In this document: one piece after another, positions 25,682 to 35,086 of the stretch | Layout of the letters: each line of letters starts with the position of its first letter | Numbering within the stretch: position 1 is the stretch's first letter | From: Candidatus Nitrososphaera evergladensis SR1 | Lineage (GTDB): Archaea; Thermoproteota; Nitrososphaeria; Nitrososphaerales; Nitrososphaeraceae | Direction: 5' to 3' | Length of the DNA stretch: 64,000 bases | Assembly (NCBI RefSeq): GCF_000730285.1 | Contig: NZ_CP007174.1 | Coordinates: 2,604,001 to 2,668,000, forward strand | Program-made: the position numbers and the translations under genes | Notes under the pieces: model-generated | Told to the model about the DNA's origin: nothing | Databases searched by the model: none | The model's input: only the letters and a program-made list of their open reading frames with translations

Positions 25682-25954
25682 TTAACCACCCACGCCCTTT
25701 ACAACGTGCGTTATCGTGCTCTTGGAACCGCAGATAGTGATAATGGGGTCCTTGGGGTACGCGTCGCCGATCTCCTCAGAGACGCTTATCGTCTCGTCGC
25801 CGCGCACGTACAGCAAGCGCTTCCAGAACTTGCCGTCTGCAACAACGGTCGCAGAGTCCTGCAGCAGAAAGCCGATCTCTGACAGGCTTGCCTCCACCCT
25901 TTCAAGGGGCACAAGCACTGAAATGGACTTGAGTTGCTGCTCGCTTTTACCCAC
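25682..25954 (-). CDS. Unknown protein, 90 residues
   Basis: A compact alpha/beta protein: ISVLVPLERVEASLSEIGFLL, then RLLYVRGDETISVSEEIG and a Gly-rich C-terminus. It is the first gene of a two-gene operon with 25123-25674. No function is recognised. It closes the GC-rich block; sequence to the right is AT-rich. Confidence 0.7.
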   Translation of the reverse strand: MGKSEQQLKSISVLVPLERVEASLSEIGFLLQDSATVVADGKFWKRLLYVRGDETISVSEEIGDAYPKDPIITICGSKSTITHVVKGVGG

Positions 25955-26170
25955 GATACTTCGATCGCTTTACGCATATAAAAATTGGACGAAAGAAGTT
26001 GCATGGGGTTGTTTTTTGAGCGTGCATAAATGCATAATTTGAGCAGGGCTGCGCATAATTTCTTGCAGCAGTGTATTTACAATGAACAATTTCAGTCGCA
26101 TAATATTTTGTGCTACCACGCAAGAGAATAAAAGAACTAATTTCATGCTACGCTGCTACGACTTTAGCTA

Positions 26171-26193
26171 GAGGTTCGAGTCCCTCTGGGCCA
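26171..26193 (+). other. tRNA 3'-end fragment, possible attachment site
   Basis: GAGGTTCGAGTCCCTCTGGG followed by CCA reads like the T-loop, 3' T-stem and acceptor end of a tRNA, but no 5' half precedes it. Such fragments are typical scars of integrase att sites. A GC-rich block ends about 200 bases to the left and AT-rich DNA follows. The rest of 25955-26360 holds no gene I trust. Confidence 0.5.
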
Positions 26194-26278
26194 TACATTG
26201 TTCCTAATAATATCCATGAACAATGTTTTACCAATATGAAGAGATGCCATAGCCTGAGTAGCTTGACATCATAGTGGT

Positions 26279-26340
26279 TCTTTTGGCCTGCTACCGTCAT
26301 TATAACTAAGGTAATGATTTGGTTAGCTTTAGCTTTTGCG
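26279..26340. repeat. Diverged copy of a 60-base sequence at 45422-45477
   Basis: TCTTTTGGCCTGCT.CCGTCAT followed by AACTAAGG.AATGA and GCTTTTGCG aligns with 45422-45477 with small gaps. Read on the plus strand both encode FWPA.VI.TK, so they look like remnants of one gene; at 45.4 kb a zinc ribbon precedes it. Confidence 0.45.
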
Positions 26341-26360
26341 AAGCAACTAACCCTCACTAT

Positions 26361-26606
26361 TCAAGTAATAGTAGTAGTTGGTTTTTTGAAAAATGCATAA
26401 CGACCTAGTATGCGATATGCCAAAACGACAACAGGTATTCCAGATAGAAGCGTGAAAATTACCGCAGAATAGGTTGCTGCTTCATTGTCGAGTGATACAA
26501 CTGCTGGCAAAAGAATTGCAGACACAATTTCAACTACTATGGCACCAAGCGCGAGTGAAATACCAACACGCATTACCTTCTTCATTATTGAAGCTGGTTT
26601 AGCCAA
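26361..26606 (-). CDS. Small membrane protein, two predicted helices
   Basis: 81 residues: a basic start (MAKPASIMKKVMRVG), a helix at about 16-36, a short loop (SLDNEAATYS) and a second helix at about 46-68, then a Lys/Thr tail. Function unknown. Codon use is more AT-rich than to the left, in line with the accessory stretch. Confidence 0.55.
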   Translation of the reverse strand: MAKPASIMKKVMRVGISLALGAIVVEIVSAILLPAVVSLDNEAATYSAVIFTLLSGIPVVVLAYRILGRYAFFKKPTTTIT

Positions 26607-27021
26607 TCTTGTTGAGACAAAGCCATCTATGATTAATCAAACTATAGGAGAATGATTCTATCAGGTTATTAGAGTACGCACCAACTAGCCTATAGCATAG
26701 GCAAAAAAGCGGCACAAAAGTGAGCATGGAAGGATTATTCCCTTTATATCGACAGTCAGTTCGTGCTTAGAAACGTACCAAATTGCTTTCCTTCCAATCA
26801 ACTAAGTTAATCGAGCAATAAACAGTCGAGATATCATTTCTATTATAGCAAAGAGATGATTCTTATGAATTTCCAACTCTGTTTGATTTTGCAGATTTCT
26901 GCCAGATATGTATACAATTAATTCTCCTACTCTATATTTAATATAGGATATAGGTAACTATCGCATAATTTCTGCTAAACTCTTTAATCCTATTGAGTAT
27001 TAGATTCAGTCGAACAAAATT
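26607..27021. other. AT-rich spacer without recognisable gene
   Basis: 415 bases, strongly AT-rich near the right end (TCTATATTTAATATAGGATATAG at 26932-26954 contains overlapping dyads and may hold the promoter region of the next gene). I see no coding sequence here. Confidence 0.45.
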
Positions 27022-27417
27022 ATGAAAATTGGAAAAAGACAAACTGCAATGCTCGCAGCCATGGTGACTGTTGCACTTTTGAGCACAATAGCAGTTCGAG
27101 GACTGGTAGCACCTAGCGACAACACTGCCGCCGCAACCACGCAAAAGCAACCTGCAATTAAACTACAACCTAATTCAGATGCTCCCGGGAGTATCGTTAC
27201 CGTCACTGGTACTGACTTTAGCGCCAAAAGCCCTTTGAGCGTCAGCGTTGACAACAAGGAGCTCCCGGCAGACACCAAAGTAACTACAAAGGATGATGGT
27301 AGCTTTACGGCTACTTTAAAGATTCCAAACGACGCAAAAGACGGCAACCATCAGATAAAGGTTAGCGACGACAAAGGCAAGAGTGCGACAGCAGACTTTA
27401 CTGTTGTTAAGAAGTAA
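27022..27417 (+). CDS. Exported protein with one Ig-like (IPT/TIG) domain
   Basis: 131 residues. A signal or anchor segment covers about 8-29 (AMLAAMVTVALLSTIAV). The rest reads as one immunoglobulin-like domain: SDAPGSIVTVTGTDFSAKSPLSVSVDNKEL, then DGSFTATLKIP, and GNHQIKVSDDKGKSATADFTV, the order typical of IPT/TIG-type folds. It probably sits on the outer face of the membrane. No partner is obvious. Confidence 0.8.
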   Translation: MKIGKRQTAMLAAMVTVALLSTIAVRGLVAPSDNTAAATTQKQPAIKLQPNSDAPGSIVTVTGTDFSAKSPLSVSVDNKELPADTKVTTKDDGSFTATLKIPNDAKDGNHQIKVSDDKGKSATADFTVVKK

Positions 27418-27986
27418 TAGCTGCGTCGTTACGTCCAACTGGGGTGAATGGCTAAGCACTCTTCATTTTTTATTATGGCTTTCAGGGTTGCTATGTTCCT
27501 TTACAATGCATTTCCGGTATTCGTTCATTCATTCAGAGTCATATTCACAAGTTTCACGTTGCAATGATTTTTCTGTCTTCGAACAGTCATTTGCACCATT
27601 ATGACTTGCGTTATGAGCTTTAAGGAATCTCCAACATTTCCTACTCTGCGTCATAATGTAGACTACGCGTACAAAGAGGAGCGTGGGGAGGGGGATAGTG
27701 TTTTTACTCCATGTCTACGAACTCATTGGAACCCGAACCCTTATTTTTCTAAATTCTAGTTCCTCTGGACCCGCGTATACTTTCAGTTTGTGCATTTTGT
27801 TGATTTTTGCATCGACGCCATCCATGAACAATCTATGGTCGCTGGTATTTGTTGCAAATTATCTAACATTTCAGTGTACGAGTCTGTAGGGGTTTGCTCC
27901 CACCTAGAGATTGAGTCATGTGCTCAACTCTATTATTTTAAACAAGGCGAGTCATTGCGATATTCTGAAGCAAGCTGGATTTGATC
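27418..27986. other. AT-rich intergenic region, no gene seen
   Basis: 569 bases between the Ig-like gene and the convergent BNR-repeat gene. Only short frames with no protein-like composition occur. It may hold the ends of both transcripts. Confidence 0.5.
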
Positions 27987-29777
27987 TCACTGAATAATAC
28001 CTTTCCTGAATTTGAGAGAAAAAGAGCTTCCATTTTGTATCTCAGACCACGCAATATAGACATATTTTCCATTAACTGAATAAATTGAAGGATAGACGCA
28101 AGTATTATGTACCGAGTCGCCACCGGGATTTTCACTTAGTCTTGTTGTATCGGTAAAGGTCATCCCGGCGTCAAAGCTTGCAGAAAAGAACATCTCTGAA
28201 TCCGGTTCTAGAGGTTTAGAGAGCCTTGATTGAATATCTTTTCTCATCGCAATAAAGATACGGCCATTTGGACTAGTAATTATGGCTCCACTGTTTGAGG
28301 GCGACCCGGTAGGATGGAATATCTTGATTTTGGGAATCTGAACTGTCGGCTGAAAGGATTTTCCACCATCAGTACTGGTACGCGACATCAACACTCCACC
28401 CTGTGCGACAGCTCTCCATATTACATGCACATCCTTGTCCGAACGCAGCAAATATGTATCATCAATCCCAGCAGAATAGTCTTCCAAGTACACCGGGTTC
28501 GTAAAAGATGACCCGTAATCCACACTCTTTGCAAAATAGATAGGAAGGTTGATGTCGAGCAGGTTTGGGTTTGCCGCATTTGACGCAACAGGAGTCGTTT
28601 TGCCTCCTTCCGTCGAGGGCCTAAATCGCATCAGACTCTCTAAAAAGTCACGTTGGCCATAGCTCTCGTGGCCGATCAGGACCATGTAAAGTACTCCTTC
28701 ACCGGCTGCGACGATCTCAAATGGAAGTTTTTCAAATACGCTTCTTCTTGTTCTGCCGACTCTATCACCACTAGCATCATCTTTATTCTCTTGCCGATCC
28801 CCTTGTACGACAATCGTGTCTTCAGACAAATCGATCGTTCTTTCCAGTGTCTTCCCTGCGTTTCGACTAATTGCCACATAAGCTTTCAAGGGATTAGGCC
28901 GGCCCGAAAACATGTAGCCGGGAACTGGCGTAAATTGAACCCACATCATGTACACTTCGTCGCCAGATGCGGTTAAATTGATTTGAAACATTCTCAAGAA
29001 CTCTGAGGCTTTGACTGTGGTGGTCCCAATGATCTTTTTGCTGCCAAAGGTCCTTCCGCCGTCATTGCTTGCGCGAAAGAAGAGTCGGTACTCTACATCT
29101 GTGTATAATTGGCCTTTCGTCTCGGACCAGAAAATGTAGACATTGTCTCCTGCAGCAGCAAGCTTGACTCGTGGTACGAGGTACCCTCTTCTGAAGAATT
29201 CCTTCCTCTTTTCATCAAACTCCGTAACTCCTTCAGTCTTGGACTCGGCACTGACTTTGCGGCTACTGATGGTGGTAGCGGCAGAAGAATCTGTAGTTTT
29301 GCTTTCCGAGTCATCCTTGTTGTTAATAATTACAGGGTCCTCAAAGCCAGAGCCATCATCATTGCTCCTGCAGAAAAAGACGACGGAATCAGTGGCTTCT
29401 TTGTTTCCATCTCCCCAAGCAAGAAAGACTCTGCCGGCAGGAGACATCTCCATTGCTGGAGGGACATATTGCGCAATATTGCATTGGTAGAGGGTTGCCA
29501 TTTCGCCGAAAACATTGCCATAGTCACTGCTAATCCGGTATTTGATCGCAGAGTGCGCGTTAATCTCTGCATCCAGCTTTTCTTCATCTGATCGAGTGCT
29601 AGCACTATTATTAGGATCGATCTTTGCACCTTCTTGCCAGACAAGATAGACCTTATTGCGGAAAGCGGCTAGTCTTGCAATTAGCAAACTGGCATCAGAA
29701 ACTAGAGTTTGGGCTTTGAAAAAAGATACAGCCATCTCCTGATATAACATCTCGGTAGTTATAGGATTTGAGGTCAT
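27987..29777 (-). CDS. BNR / Asp-box beta-propeller protein
   Basis: 596 residues with repeated Asp-box motifs of sialidase-like propellers: SNDGGRTFGSK, SRNAGKTLERT, SVDYGSSFTNP, STDGGKSFQPT, SFDAGMTFTDT, each preceded by strands such as VYIFWSE or VHVIWRA. It shows the fold of exo-sialidases, but the Arg triad and catalytic Tyr/Glu are not evident. No clear signal peptide is seen, although such proteins usually act outside the cell, so the true N-terminus may be missing. Codon use is AT-rich compared with the core genes. Confidence 0.82.
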   Translation of the reverse strand: MTSNPITTEMLYQEMAVSFFKAQTLVSDASLLIARLAAFRNKVYLVWQEGAKIDPNNSASTRSDEEKLDAEINAHSAIKYRISSDYGNVFGEMATLYQCNIAQYVPPAMEMSPAGRVFLAWGDGNKEATDSVVFFCRSNDDGSGFEDPVIINNKDDSESKTTDSSAATTISSRKVSAESKTEGVTEFDEKRKEFFRRGYLVPRVKLAAAGDNVYIFWSETKGQLYTDVEYRLFFRASNDGGRTFGSKKIIGTTTVKASEFLRMFQINLTASGDEVYMMWVQFTPVPGYMFSGRPNPLKAYVAISRNAGKTLERTIDLSEDTIVVQGDRQENKDDASGDRVGRTRRSVFEKLPFEIVAAGEGVLYMVLIGHESYGQRDFLESLMRFRPSTEGGKTTPVASNAANPNLLDINLPIYFAKSVDYGSSFTNPVYLEDYSAGIDDTYLLRSDKDVHVIWRAVAQGGVLMSRTSTDGGKSFQPTVQIPKIKIFHPTGSPSNSGAIITSPNGRIFIAMRKDIQSRLSKPLEPDSEMFFSASFDAGMTFTDTTRLSENPGGDSVHNTCVYPSIYSVNGKYVYIAWSEIQNGSSFSLKFRKGIIQ

Positions 29778-29883
29778 CCAACCTAGACATTGTTAAGTTA
29801 TAGGTCCAAGCGATTATCGTTGTTGATATAGTTGCAACATAATAGTCACTGTCTGAAGTTGGAATTCTTTTTCATAGTGTTTC

Positions 29884-30534
29884 TCATTTCACCGCTACTT
29901 TCTTGTCCATCAGAGCGAGCAACGTTGTGGTGGTGTTCCAGTTTCGTATGGTCATGTTCTGATAAACCGGAAGCGTGATGATTTTTGGCAAGCGGCTTTG
30001 AGCTGCTTTCGCTATAAGGCGCGAAAAATAGAGTACACTCTTTCCTTCATACGCACTATCTACACCATCTCTGACACTCACGCTTTTCATGGCAGTTTTC
30101 GCCGTGAGAGGCTCTTTCAAAAAGATTACATCGTATCGGTATCGCGTGGCATCTTTACCGAACTGACGGGGTGCACCCTCTACCACGCTTTTCAGTTGTT
30201 TGTGCGTGATGACGACAACCCGCGAATTGTAATGAAATGTATCTGACAAAACTCTTTCAATCTTGTCGGTCAACCTTGCCCTGTCCTGCTCATCGGTCCT
30301 GAACAGAATATTGCCGCTTTGAATATAGGTCGCCACATCTGCAAACCCCATCTCTTCAAAACATGCTGTCAAATCATTCATTCTGATAACGTTGTTTCCG
30401 CCCACGTTAATGCCGCGCAGCAGTGCAAGGTACTGATACGCGCCTACTTTGTCGCTCACGACGCCAATATCGGTCAGGATATCCATTCTAATATGCTCTG
30501 CGACACTAGCAGAAAAACTCCGTTTGGGGCGCAA
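29884..30534 (-). CDS. DUF1697 family protein
   Basis: 216 residues. The family opening YLALLRGINVGGNNVIRMNDL is present, followed by VATYIQSGNILFRT and the C-terminal NWNTTTTLLALM. The biochemical role of DUF1697 is not known. The ATG at 30486 (MDILTDIG) could be the true start; the first 16 residues are weak. The family is common in bacteria and scattered in archaea, so transfer is likely. Confidence 0.88.
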   Translation of the reverse strand: MRPKRSFSASVAEHIRMDILTDIGVVSDKVGAYQYLALLRGINVGGNNVIRMNDLTACFEEMGFADVATYIQSGNILFRTDEQDRARLTDKIERVLSDTFHYNSRVVVITHKQLKSVVEGAPRQFGKDATRYRYDVIFLKEPLTAKTAMKSVSVRDGVDSAYEGKSVLYFSRLIAKAAQSRLPKIITLPVYQNMTIRNWNTTTTLLALMDKKVAVK

Positions 30535-30594
30535 CGCCTTTTATGCTATTTACGACAAACTGCTAATAATAACACACAAGGAGAAAACAATAGC

Positions 30595-31588
30595 ATGGCA
30601 AACAACAACAAAGATTCATCACGGGCAAATTCATCCAAAACAACGCCAAACCCTGCTTGCCAAAAAAATCCGAGCACCTGACGGCAGGCGAGCAAAAAAT
30701 CACCCCGTTTTTGTGGTTTGACAACCAAGCCGAAGAAGCAGCTAAATTCTACACTTCTATTTTCAAAAATTCAAAGATCGGGACCATCGCCCCTTATGGA
30801 GAAGCAGGGGCGCAAGCCTCCGGAATGCCAAAGGGGACGGTGATGACCGTGACGTTTGAGCTTGAAGGACAAGGGTTCATTGCGTTAAACGGCGGCCCAG
30901 TTTTCAAATTCACGTCAGCCGTTTCGTTCTTTGTGAGCTGCAATACCGAAGAAGAAATTGACAGGCTTTACAAGAAGCTGTCCGAAGGAGGGATGGTCCT
31001 TATGGAATTGGACGAGTACCCGTTCAGCAAAAAGTTTTGCTGGATAAATGACAGGTTTGGCGTCTCTTGGCAGTTGAACCTTGCAAATAGCACACAACAA
31101 AAAATCACTCCATTCTTGATGTTTGTAAGAGAGCGGAATGGAAAAGCCGAAGAAGCAATGAATTTCTACGTCTCGCTGTTTGAGAATTCGAGAATCGTCA
31201 AGATAGAGCGCTATGGCGCAGGCGAAGAGGAGCCAGAAGGAACCGTCAAGCACGCCACGTTCTCTCTTGACGGACAAGACTTTATGGCATTGGACAGCAA
31301 CCGAGAACACCCCTTTACTTTCACTCCAGCAATATCGTTACTGGTACCTGCAAGACGCAGCAAGAAATAGACAGATTATGGGAGAAGCTCTCCAAGGGTG
31401 GAGAAATCGAACAATGCGGCTGGCTCAGAGACAAATATGGCGTCTCTTGGCAGGTCGTCCCCACCATTTTGGGCGAGATGATAAGCGACCCTAATCCTGT
31501 AAAATCGCAGCGAGTCATGCAGGCAATGCTTCAGATGAAAAAGATTGACATTGAAGGATTAAAGAAAGCATACTGGGGACAAAAATAA
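30595..31588 (+). pseudogene. VOC / PhnB-like two-domain protein with frameshifts
   Basis: Two PhnB-type domains (PF06983) are encoded: one opens ITPFLWFDNQAEEAAKFYTSIF, the other ITPFLMFVRERNGKAEEAMNFY. The main frame (from TTG 30657) hits a stop at 31370, but the last third of domain 2 continues in another frame from about 31346 ([34 protein letters not shown]) to TAA 31588. One missing base near 31344-31348 explains this. A strong ribosome site (AAGGAG, 30578-30583) fits ATG 30595, whose frame meets the main one only across the A7 run at about 30662-30668, so a second slip there is possible. A non-functional relative of a glyoxalase-fold enzyme. Confidence 0.82.
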
Positions 31589-31684
31589 TCAGTCCAGTCA
31601 ATCTTGCAGAATTTTTCTCCTGTCAGTGCTGTTGTTGAATAACTGAACGCCGCCAAAGCCTTCATTTTATGAATGATGCACGGC

Positions 31685-32146
31685 TCAATGTCGCCTCCAT
31701 GTAATGGTCTTGTTGTTTAGATAGTTTCGGACGCCTCGTCTCGATAGCAGGTAGAATCCTGTCAGACTGATCGCAATGGACGCGAGTCGGCCGTATGAAC
31801 TGTCAAACGTGCCTATGAAACCCTGCCCTGCCTCATCTGGCCCAACCGCTATGCTGGCTGCAACATGTACAAAGATGACCAGCGCAAACAGACCTATCGC
31901 AGAAAACCAGGCCCATCTCTGGCGTTTCAGAAGGCCAATGCCCGATATTATAGAGAGTAATAAAAGAAGTATGTCAATGACAAAGTAATAAGCTTCGCCG
32001 ATGACCGGGCGGGGCTGAGGAGGCGAAGACGGGTAGACAAACGCAATTTCAAGCGGGTCGCGCCGGGGTTGCCCGGCAATGGGCGGTATTACCGCGATAA
32101 GGCCAGAGCCGACAGGATTATGATGGCCAAGGGTTGCCGGCTGCAC
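31685..32146 (-). CDS. Membrane protein, three or four helices
   Basis: 153 residues. A Pro-rich N-terminal part (VYPSSPPQPRPVIGEA) is followed by hydrophobic segments at about 50-72, 77-98 and 118-136. There is no recognised motif. The reading looks intact, with no close neighbour on its strand. Confidence 0.65.
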   Translation of the reverse strand: MQPATLGHHNPVGSGLIAVIPPIAGQPRRDPLEIAFVYPSSPPQPRPVIGEAYYFVIDILLLLLSIISGIGLLKRQRWAWFSAIGLFALVIFVHVAASIAVGPDEAGQGFIGTFDSSYGRLASIAISLTGFYLLSRRGVRNYLNNKTITWRRH

Positions 32147-32400
32147 GCTGTATTTTTCGTACAGGAATCAGAGGGCGAGCGAATTATTTAGGCATTGCAT
32201 AAGGAGCAACCCTGCACGCATTCTATAACAAGAACTCAGTATTCTTTAATACTTCACAGCCAGCAAAATATACTGTTGCAAGCCGCTCTTGCGGCCATAA
32301 TAATGAGAATTAGTACGAGTCTTTTCTCCCTCAAAGCCAAAGCTGTTTGCTCTATCAAACATCCGGTATAACTTTATCTAAATCATCTGCATATCATGAT

Positions 32401-32685
32401 ATGTTGCAGTTCATGCGCGTGCTTGCACTGGGCATGACCATCTTCATTGCATCTGCCGTTGTCATTATTAGCAATAATACGGGTTTGGCTTATGGTCATG
32501 GCTGCCAGGCGCAGGGCGGTTGCTGCACCGTGGGCGACGCATGTGTTGAAATCAGCGCCAGCAGCCCCATCTACATGATGTTTGCAGTCGTTGGTGCAGG
32601 TGCTGTAATGATGCTCGCATTCTACGGCAGGTCGGAACAAACAAGAAAGAGCCGGCTCGGTGCTGTTTTTAACATCTTTATCTAG
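32401..32685 (+). CDS. Small exported or membrane protein with Cys-rich loop
   Basis: The ATG 32401 is preferred over 32347 because a TATAACTTTAT box lies at about 32367, some 30 bases before it. The product of 94 residues has an N-terminal hydrophobic segment, a Cys/Gly-rich loop (HGCQAQGGCCTVGDACVEI) and a second helix (IYMMFAVVGAGAVMMLAFYG). Four cysteines in the loop might bind a metal or form disulphides outside the cell. The function is unknown. Confidence 0.6.
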   Translation: MLQFMRVLALGMTIFIASAVVIISNNTGLAYGHGCQAQGGCCTVGDACVEISASSPIYMMFAVVGAGAVMMLAFYGRSEQTRKSRLGAVFNIFI

Positions 32686-32753
32686 AGCACGTAAAGAAAT
32701 TTTTGTTGAACAAAGATCTTTTTGTAACGCGTACGCCGACCTGCGATTCTCCG

Positions 32754-33206
32754 CTAGTACTTCCAGGTTGCCATGTAAAGCGGCGTGATCTCGATGACGC
32801 TTGAACTCTTGGCGTTTTCAACCAGGGTCTTTGCCTCTGGGCTGTCGACAGACCCCATGTACCTCATCACGTTGCGGGCTGTCACCTTTGCGGCGTATTC
32901 CGGATCGTCGATGACTCTGACCCTCCCCTTGCCGCGGACCCCGTAAGGCTGCTGGCTGTTGTCGGCCACGTCCACAAGAAAGTAGACGTTGGGATTCTTT
33001 TTGAGCGACCGGGCCTTGGGCCCGCCAGCGGCGACGGTGAGAAAGAATTTTTCATTTTCGTAGTAATACCAGACAGGATGAACCAGAGGCGTGCCATCGC
33101 GTGCGTCAATCATGGCGATTCGCAGGATGCCGGGCTGGTTCAGGAGCTTGGCGACCTCTCCTTCCTGCATCGGCTTTGCATAGTTGTCGGCAAGCCTGTA
33201 CTCCAT
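32754..33206 (-). CDS. Pyridoxamine 5'-phosphate oxidase-like flavin protein
   Basis: 150 residues with the split-barrel FMN-binding fold: LRIAMIDARDGTPLVHPVWYYYENEKFFL, then KARSLKKNPNVYFLVD and the conserved VRGKGRVRVIDD. Such proteins reduce F420- or FMN-linked substrates; specificity is unclear. The C-terminus is VIEITPLYMATWKY. Confidence 0.85.
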   Translation of the reverse strand: MEYRLADNYAKPMQEGEVAKLLNQPGILRIAMIDARDGTPLVHPVWYYYENEKFFLTVAAGGPKARSLKKNPNVYFLVDVADNSQQPYGVRGKGRVRVIDDPEYAAKVTARNVMRYMGSVDSPEAKTLVENAKSSSVIEITPLYMATWKY

Positions 33207-33383
33207 ATGCAGTCTATCAATGGCCGCCGAGAGCCTAAAAGAGTATCGTCAATTTATCATCGGCCGTTTATTCTCTCATAAAAGGCAGAGGCTGGTGCAG
33301 GGCAGAACCGATTTTTAGATCGAGGGCAAGGAGGGATTTGTACAGAGCTATAGTTCTGTTGAATAACACTCTGACAATACATA

Positions 33384-33542
33384 TCAGACGTTTGGATGCG
33401 TCTCGTCCTGCCAGCACTGCAGGCAATAGTCGCCTGTCACCTGGAATATCTCGGCTTTTCGCTGGTAGCAGTATTCGCAACAATTTGCTGCGCGTAGATC
33501 CTGCGGTCTTGAGCCTTGATTATTCTGGTTTATTATTTTCAC
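33384..33542 (-). CDS. 52-residue zinc-ribbon microprotein
   Basis: GTG 33542 to TGA 33384, with a perfect AAGGAGG ribosome site 4 bases before the GTG. Cys22-x2-Cys25 and Cys40-x2-Cys43 (CCEYCYQRKAEIF...DYCLQCWQDE) make one zinc ribbon. It follows the PepSY gene by 45 bases on the same strand, so they are probably co-transcribed. Function unknown. Confidence 0.65.
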   Translation of the reverse strand: MKIINQNNQGSRPQDLRAANCCEYCYQRKAEIFQVTGDYCLQCWQDETHPNV

Positions 33543-33587
33543 CGGGCCTCCTTAACAATTCAAAACAAAAGGGAGACAGTGGTGTGG

Positions 33588-34148
33588 CTAGTGCCACATT
33601 CCCCAGCCAAATCCGTGCCCTTTCCAAGGTCCACCCCACCATCCTCCAAATCCGGGCCCCCCTCCCCAATGTCCAGACATTGGACCAAATGACGAACCCA
33701 GAGGATGGCCTTCAGAGGTGTAGAGCGCCTGACCGTTTCCTGCGTCGACTATGACCAGATGCCCTGCTGTTTGGTTTGACGTGTCTACCACAAAGAACGT
33801 GTACACGAGGTATCCTTGCACCACGCCCACGTGCCCGCCAAGCACGGTCCCATTAGCCACTTGTTCCTGTGCAGTCTTGGCCGCTGCGTCAAATGGCACC
33901 TTGAGATTTTCGCTGATAAATCCTGCTGTTTCGTTTGCGACGCTTACCGACCCTTTTATCTCAGGCATCGTCGTCATCATCGTTCCCTGGCCTGCTCCCC
34001 GCATCCACATCATTGTCTGCTGTTGTTGCTGCTGTGCAGTTGCCTGTGCTATCATCGACGATGCCACCAAAATTGCGGACACTGCGCCGATAGCCAATAT
34101 GCTAACTACAATCACTTTCTTGCTGAGAAAGTTTTTTGTTGCTGACAT
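33588..34148 (-). CDS. Exported PepSY-like protein, Gly/Trp/His-rich tail
   Basis: 186 residues. A signal peptide covers about 10-38 (VIVVSILAIGAVSAILV...AQATAQ). The middle resembles a PepSY domain (AAKTAQEQVANGTVLGG; GYLVYTFFVVDT; HLVIVDAGNGQALY). The tail is rich in Gly, Trp and His (GPGFGGWWGGPWKGHGFGWG), possibly for metal or surface binding. It is divergent from the protease gene at 34406 and followed by a zinc-ribbon microprotein. Confidence 0.8.
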   Translation of the reverse strand: MSATKNFLSKKVIVVSILAIGAVSAILVASSMIAQATAQQQQQQTMMWMRGAGQGTMMTTMPEIKGSVSVANETAGFISENLKVPFDAAAKTAQEQVANGTVLGGHVGVVQGYLVYTFFVVDTSNQTAGHLVIVDAGNGQALYTSEGHPLGSSFGPMSGHWGGGPGFGGWWGGPWKGHGFGWGMWH

Positions 34149-34405
34149 GCGTAAGATTGGCAGGGAATTATTTTAACCCTTGAGAACCTATGACACGTAA
34201 TATAGTTACCCGAGATCTTGCTCATACTACGCCTTTTAGTAAAGGATTTTGTACCTTTTAACGAAAGAAACAGGCTGGCACGAACGCCACAATTCAATTG
34301 CCATGGATAATCAAAAAATCGTCCAATGTACCCATGAATCTTTTATTTGATGAGCGAGAAAATATTGCGACAACTGTCGAAAAGATATTTAGGTGAGAAG
34401 GATCG

Positions 34406-35086
34406 GTGGTCTACCATACGCACGACTCGTTGGATAATAACAACAACAAGCGCAGCCGCATAATCTTTCTTACAGAAAATATCGTCTCTGACGAAAGGCA
34501 AAAGGTGTTGACGCTCGTTTCCTTGGCTAACGAGGCCATAGCCCGGTACTTTGGCGCGGTGACTTCGTTTGACATCGTAATCTGCTACGGAAGCTGGGAG
34601 ATGGAAGTTCAAGTGATATCAAGGGAAGGAAAAAGAAAGGCGGTGGGCGAAGATAATGATAATATCATCAGCAGCATGCAAAAGGCTCCTCCGCGCGTCA
34701 TCATAAACTCTGTCGGGCTGACGGACTATTACGCTGAAGAGATTATCATCAGGCACGATTCGGCAGGATACGGCCATTACCTGCACGAGCTCATACATGG
34801 CGTGATAAGCAAGGACCATACCCACCAGCTGAGAGAAGGGCTGGCATGGTACTTTACGCTAAAGCTCACAGAGGATCACAAGTACGTTAGGCCCTCGCAC
34901 CCTTCGTGGGTGGACCATCTCTACGTATTTCCGGTAAAAGAATTGGCGCGGATAGTCGGCGACGACTTTTTGAGGGATTTTGCGCTTGGAAAAGGATCGC
35001 TGGAGGTCGAATTCCTCCCGCCTCAAGTGCAGGAGTTATTCTTGCCGGAGGAATTGTTCTATGCCAAAAAGCGATATTTTCGATGA
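34406..35086 (+). CDS. Probable zinc metalloprotease (minigluzincin-like)
   Basis: 226 residues. His127-Glu-Leu-Ile-His131 is a zinc-protease HExxH motif, and Glu144 in REGLAWYF fits the third ligand of the compact gluzincins, 13 residues on. Residues about 20-110 form a prodomain-like alpha/beta region. No signal peptide is seen, so it acts in the cytoplasm or is released otherwise. The 3' end overlaps the start of the next gene by 26 bases, so the two are translationally coupled. Confidence 0.78.
   Translation: MVYHTHDSLDNNNNKRSRIIFLTENIVSDERQKVLTLVSLANEAIARYFGAVTSFDIVICYGSWEMEVQVISREGKRKAVGEDNDNIISSMQKAPPRVIINSVGLTDYYAEEIIIRHDSAGYGHYLHELIHGVISKDHTHQLREGLAWYFTLKLTEDHKYVRPSHPSWVDHLYVFPVKELARIVGDDFLRDFALGKGSLEVEFLPPQVQELFLPEELFYAKKRYFR

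Noticed and set aside
26148-26357. Minus-strand open frame over the tRNA fragment
   Set aside because: It crosses the tRNA 3' fragment and the remnant repeat; composition is not protein-like.
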